From: Cryptosporangium phraense | Lineage (GTDB): Bacteria; Actinomycetota; Actinomycetes; Mycobacteriales; Cryptosporangiaceae | Direction: 5' to 3' | Assembly: GCF_006912135.1 (NCBI RefSeq) | Contig: NZ_VIRS01000023.1 | Coordinates: 1-64,000 of the forward strand | DNA length: 64,000 nucleotides | Shown: positions 20,819-30,590 of the stretch, one piece after another | How positions within the stretch are numbered: position 1 is the stretch's first letter | Layout: every line of letters starts with the position of its first letter | Notes under the pieces: model-generated | What the model saw: the letters and a program-made list of their open reading frames with translations, nothing else | What the model was told of the DNA's origin: nothing | The model's database searches: none | Made by a program: the position numbers and the translations under genes

Positions 20819-21589
20819 TTACCGGACGGTCACGACGTCCGGCGCGCTGACGTCGATCCGCTTACCCGACTCCTCCAGCAGCGCGGTGGCGATCGTCGCT
20901 TTGCGAGGGCTGTCGGCCGCGGTCCCCCAGAACACCACCCGGTCGTCGGCCAGACGGACCTCGACCCGCTGCGGCGAGTTCGCCACCACCGCGGTCGCGA
21001 CCTCGCGCAGCGGCTTGGTGAGCGCGGTCGCGACCGCCAGCGCGGCCCGGGTGGCCGGATCGCCCGCCGACGGCTTCTTCACCTGGATCAGCGGCAGGCC
21101 GGCCGGGCGCGCGCTGACCGTCCGGAACGGAAATCCGCTCGCGTCGAGCAGCACGAACTGCTTCCCCCGGGCCGCCACCGCGACCGCCGACCGCTCCGCG
21201 ATCGAGACCACGACCGTGTTCGGCCAGGCCCGCCGCACCTGCACCGAGGCCACCGCGGGGAGCGCGCCGACGCGCGCCGCGGCCGCCGCCGTGTCCAGTC
21301 GCGCCAGCGGCGTCCCGACCGGGATCGCGGCCGCGCGGGCCACCTGCTCCGCGGTGACGGTCCGCTCTCCGCGCACCGAGACGGTCCGGACGCCGAGCAG
21401 CGCCGATCCGAGCAGCGCCCAGACCGCCACCGACGCCACGACGACGACGCCCGCCACCAACGCGTAGGGGGCCACCGCACGCAGTCCCCGGCGACCCCGG
21501 CGGATCGCCCGTCGCCCACCGGCCCGGGCCGACGTCGTGGCCGCGTCCCGGCGGAGGCGCCATCGACGCGCCGGCCGGTCGGGCTTCAC
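20819..21589 (-). CDS. ftsQ: cell division protein FtsQ
   Basis: A 256-residue bitopic divisome protein that links early and late division proteins with FtsL/FtsB. A basic cytoplasmic N-terminus (about 35 residues) and one helix (about 41-65) are followed by an extracytoplasmic POTRA domain (VRTVSVRGERTVTAEQVARAA) and the FtsQ beta-domain. The GTG start has GGAGG nine bases upstream. Placement between murC and ftsZ is normal except for the extra DUF218-like gene upstream. Confidence 0.92.
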   Translation of the reverse strand: MKPDRPARRWRLRRDAATTSARAGGRRAIRRGRRGLRAVAPYALVAGVVVVASVAVWALLGSALLGVRTVSVRGERTVTAEQVARAAAIPVGTPLARLDTAAAAARVGALPAVASVQVRRAWPNTVVVSIAERSAVAVAARGKQFVLLDASGFPFRTVSARPAGLPLIQVKKPSAGDPATRAALAVATALTKPLREVATAVVANSPQRVEVRLADDRVVFWGTAADSPRKATIATALLEESGKRIDVSAPDVVTVR

Positions 21590-21671
21590 GATGCGGTCCT
21601 CCGGAACTCGAGTATCGACAACCGCGACACTCTAGCCGCGACGTACCCACGAGCCCCGGCGCCACGCCGTA

Positions 21672-22670
21672 TCAGGCACTGGTCACCAGCGACGCCCGCA
21701 GCAACGCCATCGACCGCACCGCCGACCGCACCTCCTGCAGGATCTGGCTCTCGTCGTTCGTGTACGCCACCCAGTCGATCGACGCCTTCCCGGTGTCGAC
21801 GCCCACCGTGTCCACTCCACACCCGAACCGCAGCCCGAGCGTCCGGACCGCGTCGGCGTGCTGGAACGGGACGTGCACGTCCGAAGTGGCGATCAGCACA
21901 CTGTCGTCGGGCGAGAGCCCGACGATCTGCCGGCCCCAGAACGTCAGCGTGTCGGCGGTGTTGGCCCGGCGGACGGACGGCTCCGACGACGGCGCCGCCA
22001 GCACCTGGACCGGGACGTCCCCCGACGAGTACCGGCGGATCAGCCAGGCGTCCATCGGCACCTCGTCCCCTGGATCGGACGGGACGCCGTGGGCCTCGTC
22101 CACCCCGCTGCCCGGCGGCAGATCGAACGCCAGACGCAGCGCCAGATCCATCGCCGCGTGCTCCGACCGGCACGGGTACCCACCCAGCCGCGCGGCCTGG
22201 GCCTTCTCGTCGTCCCTGGTCGGCCGGAAGCTGCCCAGCCCGGCGACGTCACGAACCCGGACGCCCCCGTCGACGATCCGCGCTGCGAACTCGGCCCGGA
22301 TCACGCAGGTCCGCACGCCCCCGCCGAGCACCAGCAGGTGGGTGTACTCGCCGCGGGCCGGTTCGGCGCGCAGCGACAGCCCCAGCGCGGTGGACGTCGC
22401 CCGGATCACCTCGTCGATGTGCGGGGCGAAATCCGGCCGCACGGCCTCCCAGCGCTCTCCGCCCTTCCGCGAGTCCCAGCGTTCCAGCGAGAACGCCTCC
22501 AGGAACGTCAGACGCTCGTCCAGCGATCCGTCCGGCAGGGAGCCGCCGAAGGCCCGGACCAGATCATGGAGCGGCTCGGACGCGGTCCAGCGGTCGATGC
22601 CGGCCAGGATCGCGTCCGGATCCGGACGCGCGGCCCGCTCGACCGGGAGGGGTACGGGGGCGTAACGCAT
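21672..22670 (-). CDS. DUF218/YdcF-like protein inserted between murC and ftsQ
   Basis: A 332-residue protein with no signal peptide or membrane helix. I assign it tentatively to the DUF218 (YdcF/SanA/ElyC-like) fold. It has YTHLLVLGGGVRT (VLGGG at 114-118), then RANTADT (235-241) matching the family NT-e-N block, and LIATSDVHVPFQHADAVR (259-276) matching the VTS..H..RA block. Known relatives act in envelope or polysaccharide metabolism, which suits a place in the dcw cluster, but the substrate is unknown. The first ~100 residues are unlike DUF218. The ATG at 22670 has GGAGG six bases upstream, and a 13-bp hairpin lies just before it. Confidence 0.7.
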   Translation of the reverse strand: MRYAPVPLPVERAARPDPDAILAGIDRWTASEPLHDLVRAFGGSLPDGSLDERLTFLEAFSLERWDSRKGGERWEAVRPDFAPHIDEVIRATSTALGLSLRAEPARGEYTHLLVLGGGVRTCVIRAEFAARIVDGGVRVRDVAGLGSFRPTRDDEKAQAARLGGYPCRSEHAAMDLALRLAFDLPPGSGVDEAHGVPSDPGDEVPMDAWLIRRYSSGDVPVQVLAAPSSEPSVRRANTADTLTFWGRQIVGLSPDDSVLIATSDVHVPFQHADAVRTLGLRFGCGVDTVGVDTGKASIDWVAYTNDESQILQEVRSAVRSMALLRASLVTSA

Positions 22671-22690
22671 CGGGGACCTCCGGCTGTACG

Positions 22691-22721
22691 ACTGCCCGGA
22701 GCGACGTGCGCTCCGGGCAGT
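22691..22721 (-). promoter_or_regulatory. 13-bp perfect hairpin between murC and the DUF218-like gene
   Basis: Arms 22691-22703 and 22709-22721 are perfectly complementary, with a 5-nt loop. The hairpin begins 28 nt after the murC stop and ends 10 nt before the ribosome site of the next gene. A separate 10-bp palindrome GGGGATCCCC (22722-22731) abuts it. Without a U-run it could be a U-less terminator, an RNase site or a stabiliser. It probably changes the dose of the DUF218-like, ftsQ and later genes relative to murC. Confidence 0.6.
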
Positions 22722-22749
22722 GGGGATCCCCGAGTGGCTACCCAAACGC

Positions 22750-24171
22750 TCAGCGATCGACGCGTTGCTCTTCGAGGGCGGCCAGGATCTCGGTGCCGAG
22801 CATCGAGATCGGCGGCGCGCCCATCGTCACGACGAGGTCGCCCGGCCGGGCCCGGCGCACGACCTCCGGCGCCACCGCCGACCACGACGGCTCGAACACG
22901 ACGTCCTCGTGCGGCAGCGGCACGGCCCGGGCCAGCGGGGCGCCGCCCTGACCGGGTGCGCGCTCCTCGCCCGGCCCGAAGACCTCCATGACGACGACCT
23001 GGTCGGCCATCCCCAGCGACTCGGCGATCTCGTCCTGGAACGCGACCGTGCGGTACATCCGGTAGGGCTGGAACGCGACGATCAGCCGGCCGGTGCCGGC
23101 CAGCGTGCGCAGCGTCGAGAGCGCGGCGTTCATCGACGTCGGGTGGTAGGCGTACTCGTCGTACACCCGCACCCCGGCCGCGACGCCCTTGAGCTCGAAC
23201 CGCCGCCGGACGCCCCGGAACTGGGCCAGCGACTCGACCGCCTTCGCCGGCTCGAGATCGAGCTTCACCGCGGTGACCAGCGCGGCGGCCGAGTTCAGGG
23301 CCAGGTGGATACCGGGCACCGGCACGCTCACCGCGCCGAGCTTGGTGCCGTCCAGCTCGGCCACGTACGAGGTCCCGGCGACGTCGCTGGCCTCCTCGGC
23401 CAGCCGCAGGTTGGCGTCGACCGAGCGTCCGTAGGTGAAGACGCGGCGGCCGGTCGACCGGGCGTACTCCCCCAACCGGGCCGCGCCGGCGTCGTCGGCG
23501 CAGACGACGACGAACCCGGACGGGTCGACGCGGTCGACGAACTCGCGGAACGCGGCCTCGAGCCCGGCCATGTCGCCGTAGGTGTTGAGGTGGTCGGCCT
23601 CGAGGTTCGTGATGATCGCCGCGTACGGCGAGTAGAGCAGGAACGAGCGGTCGCTCTCGTCGGCCTCGACGACGAAGTGCGGGCCGGAGCCGTGGTGCGC
23701 GCCCACGCCCGCGTCGGCGAACTCGCCGCCGATGAAGAACGACGGGTCGACGCCGCAGTGCTGGAGCACGGTGGTGACCATCGACGTCGTCGTGGTCTTG
23801 CCGTTGGTGCCGGCGATCGCGATCACCTGACGGCCGTTCATCGCGGTGACCAGCGCCTCGGCCCGGTGCAGCACGCGCAGCCCGAGCCGGCGGGCCTCGG
23901 CCAGCTCGACGTTGTCGGCCGGGATCGCGGTCGAGTACACGACCGTGTCGACGCCGGCCAGGTTCTCGGCCGCCTGTCCGAGGTGGATCGTCGCGCCGAG
24001 CGCCCGCAGCGAGTCCAGCGCCGGCCACTCCTTGATGTCGCTGCCGCTGACCGGGATGCCGCGGGTGAGCAGCAGCCGGGCCACACCGAGCATGCCGACG
24101 CCCCCGATGCCGATCACGTGCACGCGGCCCAGATCCTCGGCCGCCAGCTTCGACAGGTCCTGCTGGGTCAC
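22750..24171 (-). CDS. murC: UDP-N-acetylmuramate--L-alanine ligase MurC
   Basis: MurC (473 residues) adds L-alanine to UDP-MurNAc, the first peptide step of peptidoglycan precursor synthesis in the cytosol. It has the N-terminal UDP-binding VHVIGIGGVGMLGVARLL, the ATP loop [37 protein letters not shown] and YDEYAYHPTS. The GTG start overlaps the murG stop (GTGA). Confidence 0.96.
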   Translation of the reverse strand: MTQQDLSKLAAEDLGRVHVIGIGGVGMLGVARLLLTRGIPVSGSDIKEWPALDSLRALGATIHLGQAAENLAGVDTVVYSTAIPADNVELAEARRLGLRVLHRAEALVTAMNGRQVIAIAGTNGKTTTTSMVTTVLQHCGVDPSFFIGGEFADAGVGAHHGSGPHFVVEADESDRSFLLYSPYAAIITNLEADHLNTYGDMAGLEAAFREFVDRVDPSGFVVVCADDAGAARLGEYARSTGRRVFTYGRSVDANLRLAEEASDVAGTSYVAELDGTKLGAVSVPVPGIHLALNSAAALVTAVKLDLEPAKAVESLAQFRGVRRRFELKGVAAGVRVYDEYAYHPTSMNAALSTLRTLAGTGRLIVAFQPYRMYRTVAFQDEIAESLGMADQVVVMEVFGPGEERAPGQGGAPLARAVPLPHEDVVFEPSWSAVAPEVVRRARPGDLVVTMGAPPISMLGTEILAALEEQRVDR

Positions 24172-25283
24172 GCCTGCTCCTCCGCCCGCTGGTTCTCCCG
24201 TACCGCCTGGTAGACCAGGGCCAGCAGCGCCTCGTCACCATCCCGGCGACCGTATCCGGCGGCGGCGCGCCCCATGGCGGCTATCCGGTCGGGTTCACCC
24301 AACAGCGGTATCACGTTCTCCTCCAGCCAGGACGCGGACAGCTCCGAGTCCTCCACCAGCAGACCGCCACCGGCCCGGGTCACCGGCAGCGCGTTGCGTC
24401 GCTGCTCGCCGTTGCCGTGCGGGTACGGGACGTAGACGGCGGGGAGCCCGACCGCAGCCACCTCGGCGCAGGTCAGTGCTCCACCACGGCAGAGGATCAG
24501 GTCGGCCGCCGCGTACCCGAGGTCCATCCGGTCGAGGAACGGCAGCGTCACGTACTTCGTACCGGTCGGCTCGGGCATGATGTCGAGGGTGTTGCGGGCC
24601 CCGATGACGTGCAACACCTGGATGTTTGCCGCACCCAGGGCCTTCGCCGCGGCGGTGACGGCCAGGTTGATCGAGCGGGCCCCCTGCGAGCCGCCGGTGA
24701 CGAACAGCACCGGCTTGTCCTGGTCGAGCCCGAAGTGCTCGCGGGCCGCGGCCCGGGTGGCCGCGCGGTCGAGCGTCGAGATGTTCCGGCGCAGCGGCAC
24801 GCCGACGACCGTGCCGTTCCGCAGCGTCACGTGCTCACCGCCGAGACCGACGAACGGCGTGAAACGCGCGCCGACCTTGTTCGCGATGCCGGCCGGGTCG
24901 TTCACCTCGTGGACGACGGCCGGGAGCTTCTTCTTGCGGGCCGCCAGGTAGGCCGGCAGCGCCACGTAGCCGCCGAACCCGACGACCACCTCGGCGTCGA
25001 CCTTCTCCAGCACCTCGGCCACCGCGTTGACGCTGCGCCGGATCCGGCCGGGCGTCCGGGCCAGATCGGCGTTGGGACGCCGGGGCAGCGGGTAGGCCGG
25101 GACCAGCTCGAGATCCCAGCCCCGGGCCGGGATGATCTCGGTCTCCAGGCCCTTCGGGGTGCCGAGGCAGGTGATGCGGGCGTCCGGGTGGTACCGGCGG
25201 ATGCACTCGGCCAGCGCCAACGCCGGCTCGATGTGTCCGCCCGTCCCGCCACCGGCGAGGACGACCGAGCGCAACACGGTCAC
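24168..25283 (-). CDS. murG: MurG glycosyltransferase (lipid II synthase)
   Basis: MurG (371 residues) transfers GlcNAc to lipid I on the inner face of the membrane, forming lipid II. It shows the GT28 signatures LAGGGTGGHIEPALALAE at the N-terminus, VGFGGYVALPAYLAA, VTGGSQGARSIN and the donor-binding CRGGALTCAEVAAVGLPAVYVPYPHGNGEQRRNA-type region. The GTG at 25283 overlaps the ftsW stop. The frame continues upstream within ftsW and is not used. Confidence 0.95.
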   Translation of the reverse strand: MTVLRSVVLAGGGTGGHIEPALALAECIRRYHPDARITCLGTPKGLETEIIPARGWDLELVPAYPLPRRPNADLARTPGRIRRSVNAVAEVLEKVDAEVVVGFGGYVALPAYLAARKKKLPAVVHEVNDPAGIANKVGARFTPFVGLGGEHVTLRNGTVVGVPLRRNISTLDRAATRAAAREHFGLDQDKPVLFVTGGSQGARSINLAVTAAAKALGAANIQVLHVIGARNTLDIMPEPTGTKYVTLPFLDRMDLGYAAADLILCRGGALTCAEVAAVGLPAVYVPYPHGNGEQRRNALPVTRAGGGLLVEDSELSASWLEENVIPLLGEPDRIAAMGRAAAGYGRRDGDEALLALVYQAVRENQRAEEQA

Positions 25284-26614
25284 CGACGACCTCCTGTCCG
25301 TGTTCGGTGAGTGGGCCTGCCTAAGGGGCGCCCGGCCCGCCCAGACCGTAACGCCTGCCGGGAACGGCCGGGCAGCTCGGGCAGCGGGATCCCCGCCCAC
25401 CGCATCCACCAGGGACGGCCGCGGGCGTGGAGGGCGAGCACGGCTTCGGGCTCGTGCCGGGCGAAGCTGGCCAGCATGCCGACGACGAACATGGTGAGCA
25501 CGAGCGAGCTACCGCCCGCCGAGATCAGCGGCAGCGGGACGCCGGTGATCGGCAGCAGTCCCACGACGCCCCCCATGTTGACGAGAGCCTGTCCGGCCAG
25601 CCAGACCGTACCGGCGGCGGCAACGAGCCGGCGGAAGGGGTCGTCCACCCGGGTCGCGACCCGGATCCCGGCGTAGGTCAGGGCCCCGAACAGCACCACG
25701 ACGACGAGACACCCGAGGACGCCGAGCTCCTCGCCGATGATCGCGAAGATGAAGTCGTTGTGGGCCTCGGGGAGCCCGCCCCACTTCTCCCGGCTCTGGC
25801 CCAGCCCGAGGCCGAACCAGCCGCCGGTACCGAGCGAGTAGAACCCGCGCACGACCTGGTAGCCGGCCTGGTCCTGATGGGCGAACGGGTCGGTGAAGCT
25901 GGTCAGCCGGGAGATCCGCTCCGGGTTGCCGGCGATCAGCGGTACCAGCCCGACGACCGCGATCGCGCCGAGCGTCGCGAACACCCGGAACCGGACGCCG
26001 GCCGTCCAGAGCAGCGCGATCAGGATGAACAGCAGCAGGACCATGCCGCCGAAGTCCTCGATGCCGACCAGCCCGAACAGCACGACCGAGACGACCAGCA
26101 GCGGCACGGCCAGGTGACGCCACTCGGTCAGCAGCGGACGCTTGCGCACCAGCACGGCCGAGCCCCACAGCACCAGCGCGAGCTTGGCCACCTCCACCGG
26201 CTGGATCTGGATCGGGCCGATCGCCAGCCACAGCTTGGCGTCGTTGACCTCTTTGCCGAGGAACGGCAGCAGCAGGAGCAGGATCACCGCGAGCACGACG
26301 AGCGGCCAGCCGAGCATCGGCCAGACCCGCATCGGCAGGCGCAGCGCGAGCCAGAACGCCGGGATGCCCAGCACCGCGAACGTCAGCTGCTTGATGAAGA
26401 TCGTGAACGCCGAGCCGGAGGTCGCGTAGGAGTCGATGCTCGACGCGGAGAGCACCATGATCAGGCCGAGACCGAGCAGCAGCCCGGAGCTGGCCAGCAG
26501 GAGGTAGTACGAGGCCATCGGACGGCGCAGCAGCCCGCTGACGGCCTCGCGGGGCCGCACCGGCGGGCGGTGCGGCCCGGCAGGCGCGTCGGGCTCGATC
26601 CTTGCGGCCGTCAT
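25280..26614 (-). CDS. ftsW: SEDS peptidoglycan glycosyltransferase FtsW
   Basis: FtsW (444 residues) is the SEDS-family polymerase of septal peptidoglycan that works with FtsI. About ten membrane helices are visible. The family hallmarks are KLALVLWGSA, EDFGGMVLLL (with the catalytic aspartate region), GLGLGQSREKWGGLPEAHNDFIFAIIGEELG and PLPLISAGGSS. The C-terminus is basic and soluble. No Shine-Dalgarno sequence precedes the ATG, unlike most genes here. It follows murD by 51 nt. Confidence 0.95.
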   Translation of the reverse strand: MTAARIEPDAPAGPHRPPVRPREAVSGLLRRPMASYYLLLASSGLLLGLGLIMVLSASSIDSYATSGSAFTIFIKQLTFAVLGIPAFWLALRLPMRVWPMLGWPLVVLAVILLLLLPFLGKEVNDAKLWLAIGPIQIQPVEVAKLALVLWGSAVLVRKRPLLTEWRHLAVPLLVVSVVLFGLVGIEDFGGMVLLLFILIALLWTAGVRFRVFATLGAIAVVGLVPLIAGNPERISRLTSFTDPFAHQDQAGYQVVRGFYSLGTGGWFGLGLGQSREKWGGLPEAHNDFIFAIIGEELGVLGCLVVVVLFGALTYAGIRVATRVDDPFRRLVAAAGTVWLAGQALVNMGGVVGLLPITGVPLPLISAGGSSLVLTMFVVGMLASFARHEPEAVLALHARGRPWWMRWAGIPLPELPGRSRQALRSGRAGRPLGRPTHRTRTGGRR

Positions 26615-26665
26615 GCGTTCATAGTCGGGCCTGGGTGGCCCGATCTGCAGTACCGCTCCCGCGTG

Positions 26666-28135
26666 TCACCGCAGCGACTCGACCGCGGCGGCGAACGCGT
26701 CGCCGCGGTCGGCGTAGTCCTGGAACATGTCCCGCGAGTCCGCCGCCGGCGCCAGCAGCACGGTCGGCTCCGCCTCGCCGCCGCCGACGGCCCGGCCCGC
26801 CGCGGAGGCGGCCGCGCGGACGGCGGCCGTCATCACGTCCGCGGCGTACTCCGCTTTGCTCCGTCCGGCCGACGGCACCCGGACCTCGTCCTCCGGTCCG
26901 TCGCCCACCCGCACCACCGGGACGTCCGGCGCGAACTTGCGGATCGCGATCGCCAGCGCGTCCCGGTCGCGCCCGAGCAGCACGGCCGCCCCGAGCACGT
27001 CGGCGACGGTCTCGACCAGCGGATCCGGGTCGATCTTGAGCATCCCACCGGCGATCCAGGTCACCCGGTCGTACGCCCGCAGCGCCGCGACCGTCGCGTG
27101 CGGGTTCGTCGCCTTGCTGTCGTCGACGTACCGGACCCCGTCGACCACGCCCAGGTCACGTGACCGGTGCGCGGCCGGCGTGTAGCTCTGCAGGCCCGCC
27201 GCGACCGCGTCCGGCGCGACCCCGTAGGCCCGGGCCAGCGCGGCCGCGGCCAGCGCGTTGGCCACGTTGTGCGGCCCCACCGGCCGGACGTCGGACACGT
27301 GCGCGAGCACCACCGAGTGCCCGAACGCCCGGTCGACCAGCACGTCGCCCACCACGCCGAGCTCCCCCGGCTCGGGCGGCCCGAGCCGGAACCCGACCTT
27401 GCGCCCGGCCGCACCGGCCAGCATCGCCGCGACCCGCGGGTCGTCCAGGTTGCCGATCGCGATCGTCTCCGGCGATGTCCAGAGCTTGGCCTTGGCCGCC
27501 GCGTACGGGTCGAACCCGCCGTGCCAGTCCAGGTGGTCCTCGGCCAGGTTGAGCACGGCCCCGGCCAGCGGCGCCAGCGTCGACGACCACTCCAACTGGA
27601 AGCTCGAGAGCTCGACCGCGACCGCGTCGTAGACGTCGTCGCCGAGCACGACGTCGATCAGGTTGCGGGTGCCGATGTTCCCGGCCGCGACCGTCCGCAG
27701 GTTCGCCGCGGCCAGCATCCCGGCCAGCATCAGCGTCGTCGTCGTCTTGCCGTTGGTGCCGGTGACCGCGAGCCAGGGAGCGGCCGACGGCGGCCGGACC
27801 CGCCAGGCCAGCTCCGGCTCGCTGAACACCTCGAGGCCGGCCGCCCGGGCCGAGCCCAGCAGCGGGTCCGACGGCGGCCACCCCGGCGACGTCACGACGA
27901 CGTCGATACCGGGCGGCAGGTCGTCGGAAGAATCGAGGAGGACCGTCGCACCGGCCGCACGCAGCGCGGGCAGCCGGCCGGAGTCCTCCAGCCACTTGTT
28001 GGCCGCGCCCCAGTTCGACGTCTTCGACCGCTCGAACACGACGACCTCGGCCCCGAGCCGGGCCAGCGCGGGCACCACCGAGTCGGACGTGACGCCGACG
28101 CCGGTGACCAGCACCCGCTTACCCCGGAAATTCAC
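26666..28135 (-). CDS. murD: UDP-N-acetylmuramoyl-L-alanine--D-glutamate ligase MurD
   Basis: MurD (489 residues) adds D-glutamate to UDP-MurNAc-L-Ala. It shows [28 protein letters not shown] (ATP loop), [20 protein letters not shown] with the lysine of AAAKAKLW, and [10 protein letters not shown]. The block usually read GGxxKG is AGGMLKIDP here. The GTG start overlaps the mraY stop. Confidence 0.94.
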   Translation of the reverse strand: MNFRGKRVLVTGVGVTSDSVVPALARLGAEVVVFERSKTSNWGAANKWLEDSGRLPALRAAGATVLLDSSDDLPPGIDVVVTSPGWPPSDPLLGSARAAGLEVFSEPELAWRVRPPSAAPWLAVTGTNGKTTTTLMLAGMLAAANLRTVAAGNIGTRNLIDVVLGDDVYDAVAVELSSFQLEWSSTLAPLAGAVLNLAEDHLDWHGGFDPYAAAKAKLWTSPETIAIGNLDDPRVAAMLAGAAGRKVGFRLGPPEPGELGVVGDVLVDRAFGHSVVLAHVSDVRPVGPHNVANALAAAALARAYGVAPDAVAAGLQSYTPAAHRSRDLGVVDGVRYVDDSKATNPHATVAALRAYDRVTWIAGGMLKIDPDPLVETVADVLGAAVLLGRDRDALAIAIRKFAPDVPVVRVGDGPEDEVRVPSAGRSKAEYAADVMTAAVRAAASAAGRAVGGGEAEPTVLLAPAADSRDMFQDYADRGDAFAAAVESLR

Positions 28136-29205
28136 TTCAACGCGCCCAGATAGTCGGCGAAGAAGACGCCGAGCCCGGCCGCCACGAAGAACCCGGCGAT
28201 GATCCAGAATCTGACGACGATCGTGGTTTCCTGCCAGCCGGCCAGCTCGAAGTGATGTTGCAGCGGGGCCATTCGGAACACCCGTTTACCGGTGCTGCGG
28301 AACGAGATGATCTGGATGACGACCGACATCGTCACGATCACGAACAGGCCGCCCAGGATCAGCAGAAGCAGCGTCGTCCGGGTGGTGAGGGCGAGGCCCG
28401 CGATCAGGCCACCGATGCCGAGCGCGCCGGTGTCGCCCATGAACAGCCGGGCCGGGGGTGCGTTCCACCAGAGGAACCCGGCCAGCGCGCCGGCCGCCGC
28501 GGCCGCGATCAGCGCGGTGTCGAGCGGGTCGCGGACCTCGTAGCAGTAACCGTTCGGCCCCGGGACCTCACCGCAGATGTGCCGGTACTGCCAGAACCCG
28601 ATCAGGATGTAGCCCAACAGCACCATGATCGACGGCCCGGTCGCCAGCCCGTCCAGGCCGTCGGTGAGGTTCACGCCGTTGGCCGCCGCGATCACGACGA
28701 ACGCGAAGAACAGCGCAGCGCCGACCTGAGTCAGGTTCGCCCAGTCGAGATCCCGGGTGAACGAGAGCTTCTCGGACGCGATCGTGTACCCCTTCTCGTC
28801 CGGCAGGTTCAGCGCCAGGAACGCGAACCCGGCCGCGACGACGGCCTGGCCGATCAGCTTGCCCCGCTTGTTCAGGCCGAGGCTGCGCTTCTTGCGGATC
28901 TTGATGAAGTCGTCGAGGAAGCCGACCAGCCCCATGCCGACGAACAGCCCGAGCAGCGTCACCGCGGTCGGGCTGACCCGGCCGTCACCGATCACGATCT
29001 GCGCGACGATGTACGCGATCACCGTGGCCAGGATGAAGACGATGCCGCCCATCGTCGGCGTACCGCGCTTGGAGGCGTGGTGCTTCGGCCCCTCCTCGCG
29101 GATCTCCTGGCCGAACTTCAGCTGGTGCAGCCAGCGGATCGCGACCGGGGTACCGAAGATCGAGACGACGAAAGCCACGAACGCCGCGGCGAGAACCGAC
29201 TTCAC
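28132..29205 (-). CDS. mraY: phospho-N-acetylmuramoyl-pentapeptide transferase MraY
   Basis: MraY (357 residues) couples UDP-MurNAc-pentapeptide to undecaprenyl phosphate, making lipid I. It has ten membrane segments and the conserved [30 protein letters not shown] (Asp-Asp pair), [16 protein letters not shown] and [12 protein letters not shown] motifs, and ends with the [13 protein letters not shown] signature. The GTG at 29205 overlaps the murF stop. A much longer upstream frame lies inside murF. Confidence 0.96.
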   Translation of the reverse strand: MKSVLAAAFVAFVVSIFGTPVAIRWLHQLKFGQEIREEGPKHHASKRGTPTMGGIVFILATVIAYIVAQIVIGDGRVSPTAVTLLGLFVGMGLVGFLDDFIKIRKKRSLGLNKRGKLIGQAVVAAGFAFLALNLPDEKGYTIASEKLSFTRDLDWANLTQVGAALFFAFVVIAAANGVNLTDGLDGLATGPSIMVLLGYILIGFWQYRHICGEVPGPNGYCYEVRDPLDTALIAAAAAGALAGFLWWNAPPARLFMGDTGALGIGGLIAGLALTTRTTLLLLILGGLFVIVTMSVVIQIISFRSTGKRVFRMAPLQHHFELAGWQETTIVVRFWIIAGFFVAAGLGVFFADYLGALK

Positions 29206-30590
29206 GCCGGGCCACCCCCGGTCAACGCGTCCACCACTCGATCCAAGCGCGCCGAGCGGGACGCCTTGACCAGCACCACGTCGCCGGGTGCGACCTGCTC
29301 GCTGAGCAGCCGTACCGCGGCGTCGACGTCGGGAACGTGCACCGATTCCTCTCCCCAGGACCCTTCGAGCACCGCACCGGCGTGGATGGCGCCGGCTTCG
29401 GCGCCCACCACGACCAGCCGGTCGATGTCCAGCCGCACGGCCAGCCGGCCGATCGCGTCGTGCTGTTCGCGGCTGGTCTCGCCCAACTCCCCCATGAACC
29501 CGAGCACCGCCCACACTCGGCGACGGCCCTGCGACATGGCTTTCAGCGCCTTCAGCGCGGCCCGGACCGAGTCCGGGTTCGCGTTGTAGCTGTCGTCGAC
29601 GACCGTCACGCCGTCGGCCCGCTCGGTGACCTCCATCCGGCGCCGGCTCACCGGCACCGCGCCGGCCAGCACCTCGGCCACCTCATCCAGGGTCAGGCCG
29701 AGCTCCAGGCCCACGGCGGCCGCGGCCAGACCGTTGCCCACATGGTGCTCGCCGTGCAGCTTCATCGCGACCTTCGCGGTGGCCTCTCCCGCGCGGATCA
29801 CGAACGCCGGCCGTCCGGCCGCGTCCAGCTCGATGTCGTCGGCCCGGACGTCCGCGTCCGGCGCGACGCCGACCAGCACGACCCTGGCCTTCGTCCGGTC
29901 GCGCATCGCGCGCACCCGCGGGTCGTCCGCGTTGAGAACGGCCAGTCCTTCGGACGGCAGCGCCTCGACGAGCTCACCCTTGGCCTGCGCGGTCACCTCG
30001 ACGGATCCGAACTCGCCGACGTGCGCGGTGCCGACGTTCAGGACGACGCCGATCCGCGGCGGCGCCACCTCGGTGAGCCAGCGGATGTGGCCCACCCCCC
30101 GGGCGCTCTTCTCCATCACCAGGTAGCGGGTGTCGCGGTCGGCGCGCAGCGCGGTCCACGGGTGCCCGAGTTCGTTGTTGAACGAGCCCGGCGGGGCCAC
30201 GGTCGGGCCGAGCCGGCGGGTGACCGCGGCCAGCAGGTCCTTCGTGGACGTCTTCCCGCTGGAGCCGGTGACCCCGATGATCGTCAGGTCGGGCAGCCGG
30301 TCGACGACGGCCCGGGCCAGCTTACCCAGCGCGATCAGCGCGTCGTCGACGAGCACCGTCGGGACGTTCAACGGGCGGGTGGCCAGCACCGCGACCGCGC
30401 CGGACTCGACCGCGCCCGCGGCGAAGTCGTGGCCGTCGACGCGTTCGCCGGCCAGAGCCACGAACAGGCCGCCCGGCGTCACCGCGCGGGAGTCGTACTC
30501 GACCGTGCCGGTGACGACCGTGGCCGGGTCGCAGTTGCGGAGGTCACCGCCGGTCGCGGCCGCGATCTCGGCCAGCGTGAGCGGGATCAT
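29202..30590 (-). CDS. murF: UDP-MurNAc-tripeptide--D-Ala-D-Ala ligase MurF
   Basis: MurF (462 residues) adds the D-Ala-D-Ala dipeptide, completing the pentapeptide. Visible motifs are [15 protein letters not shown], the ATP loop [35 protein letters not shown] with the likely carbamylated lysine, NADD and [12 protein letters not shown]. The block that is usually EMGARGxGHI reads [10 protein letters not shown], an unusual substitution. The start overlaps the murE stop and the end overlaps mraY. Confidence 0.95.
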   Translation of the reverse strand: MIPLTLAEIAAATGGDLRNCDPATVVTGTVEYDSRAVTPGGLFVALAGERVDGHDFAAGAVESGAVAVLATRPLNVPTVLVDDALIALGKLARAVVDRLPDLTIIGVTGSSGKTSTKDLLAAVTRRLGPTVAPPGSFNNELGHPWTALRADRDTRYLVMEKSARGVGHIRWLTEVAPPRIGVVLNVGTAHVGEFGSVEVTAQAKGELVEALPSEGLAVLNADDPRVRAMRDRTKARVVLVGVAPDADVRADDIELDAAGRPAFVIRAGEATAKVAMKLHGEHHVGNGLAAAAVGLELGLTLDEVAEVLAGAVPVSRRRMEVTERADGVTVVDDSYNANPDSVRAALKALKAMSQGRRRVWAVLGFMGELGETSREQHDAIGRLAVRLDIDRLVVVGAEAGAIHAGAVLEGSWGEESVHVPDVDAAVRLLSEQVAPGDVVLVKASRSARLDRVVDALTGGGPA

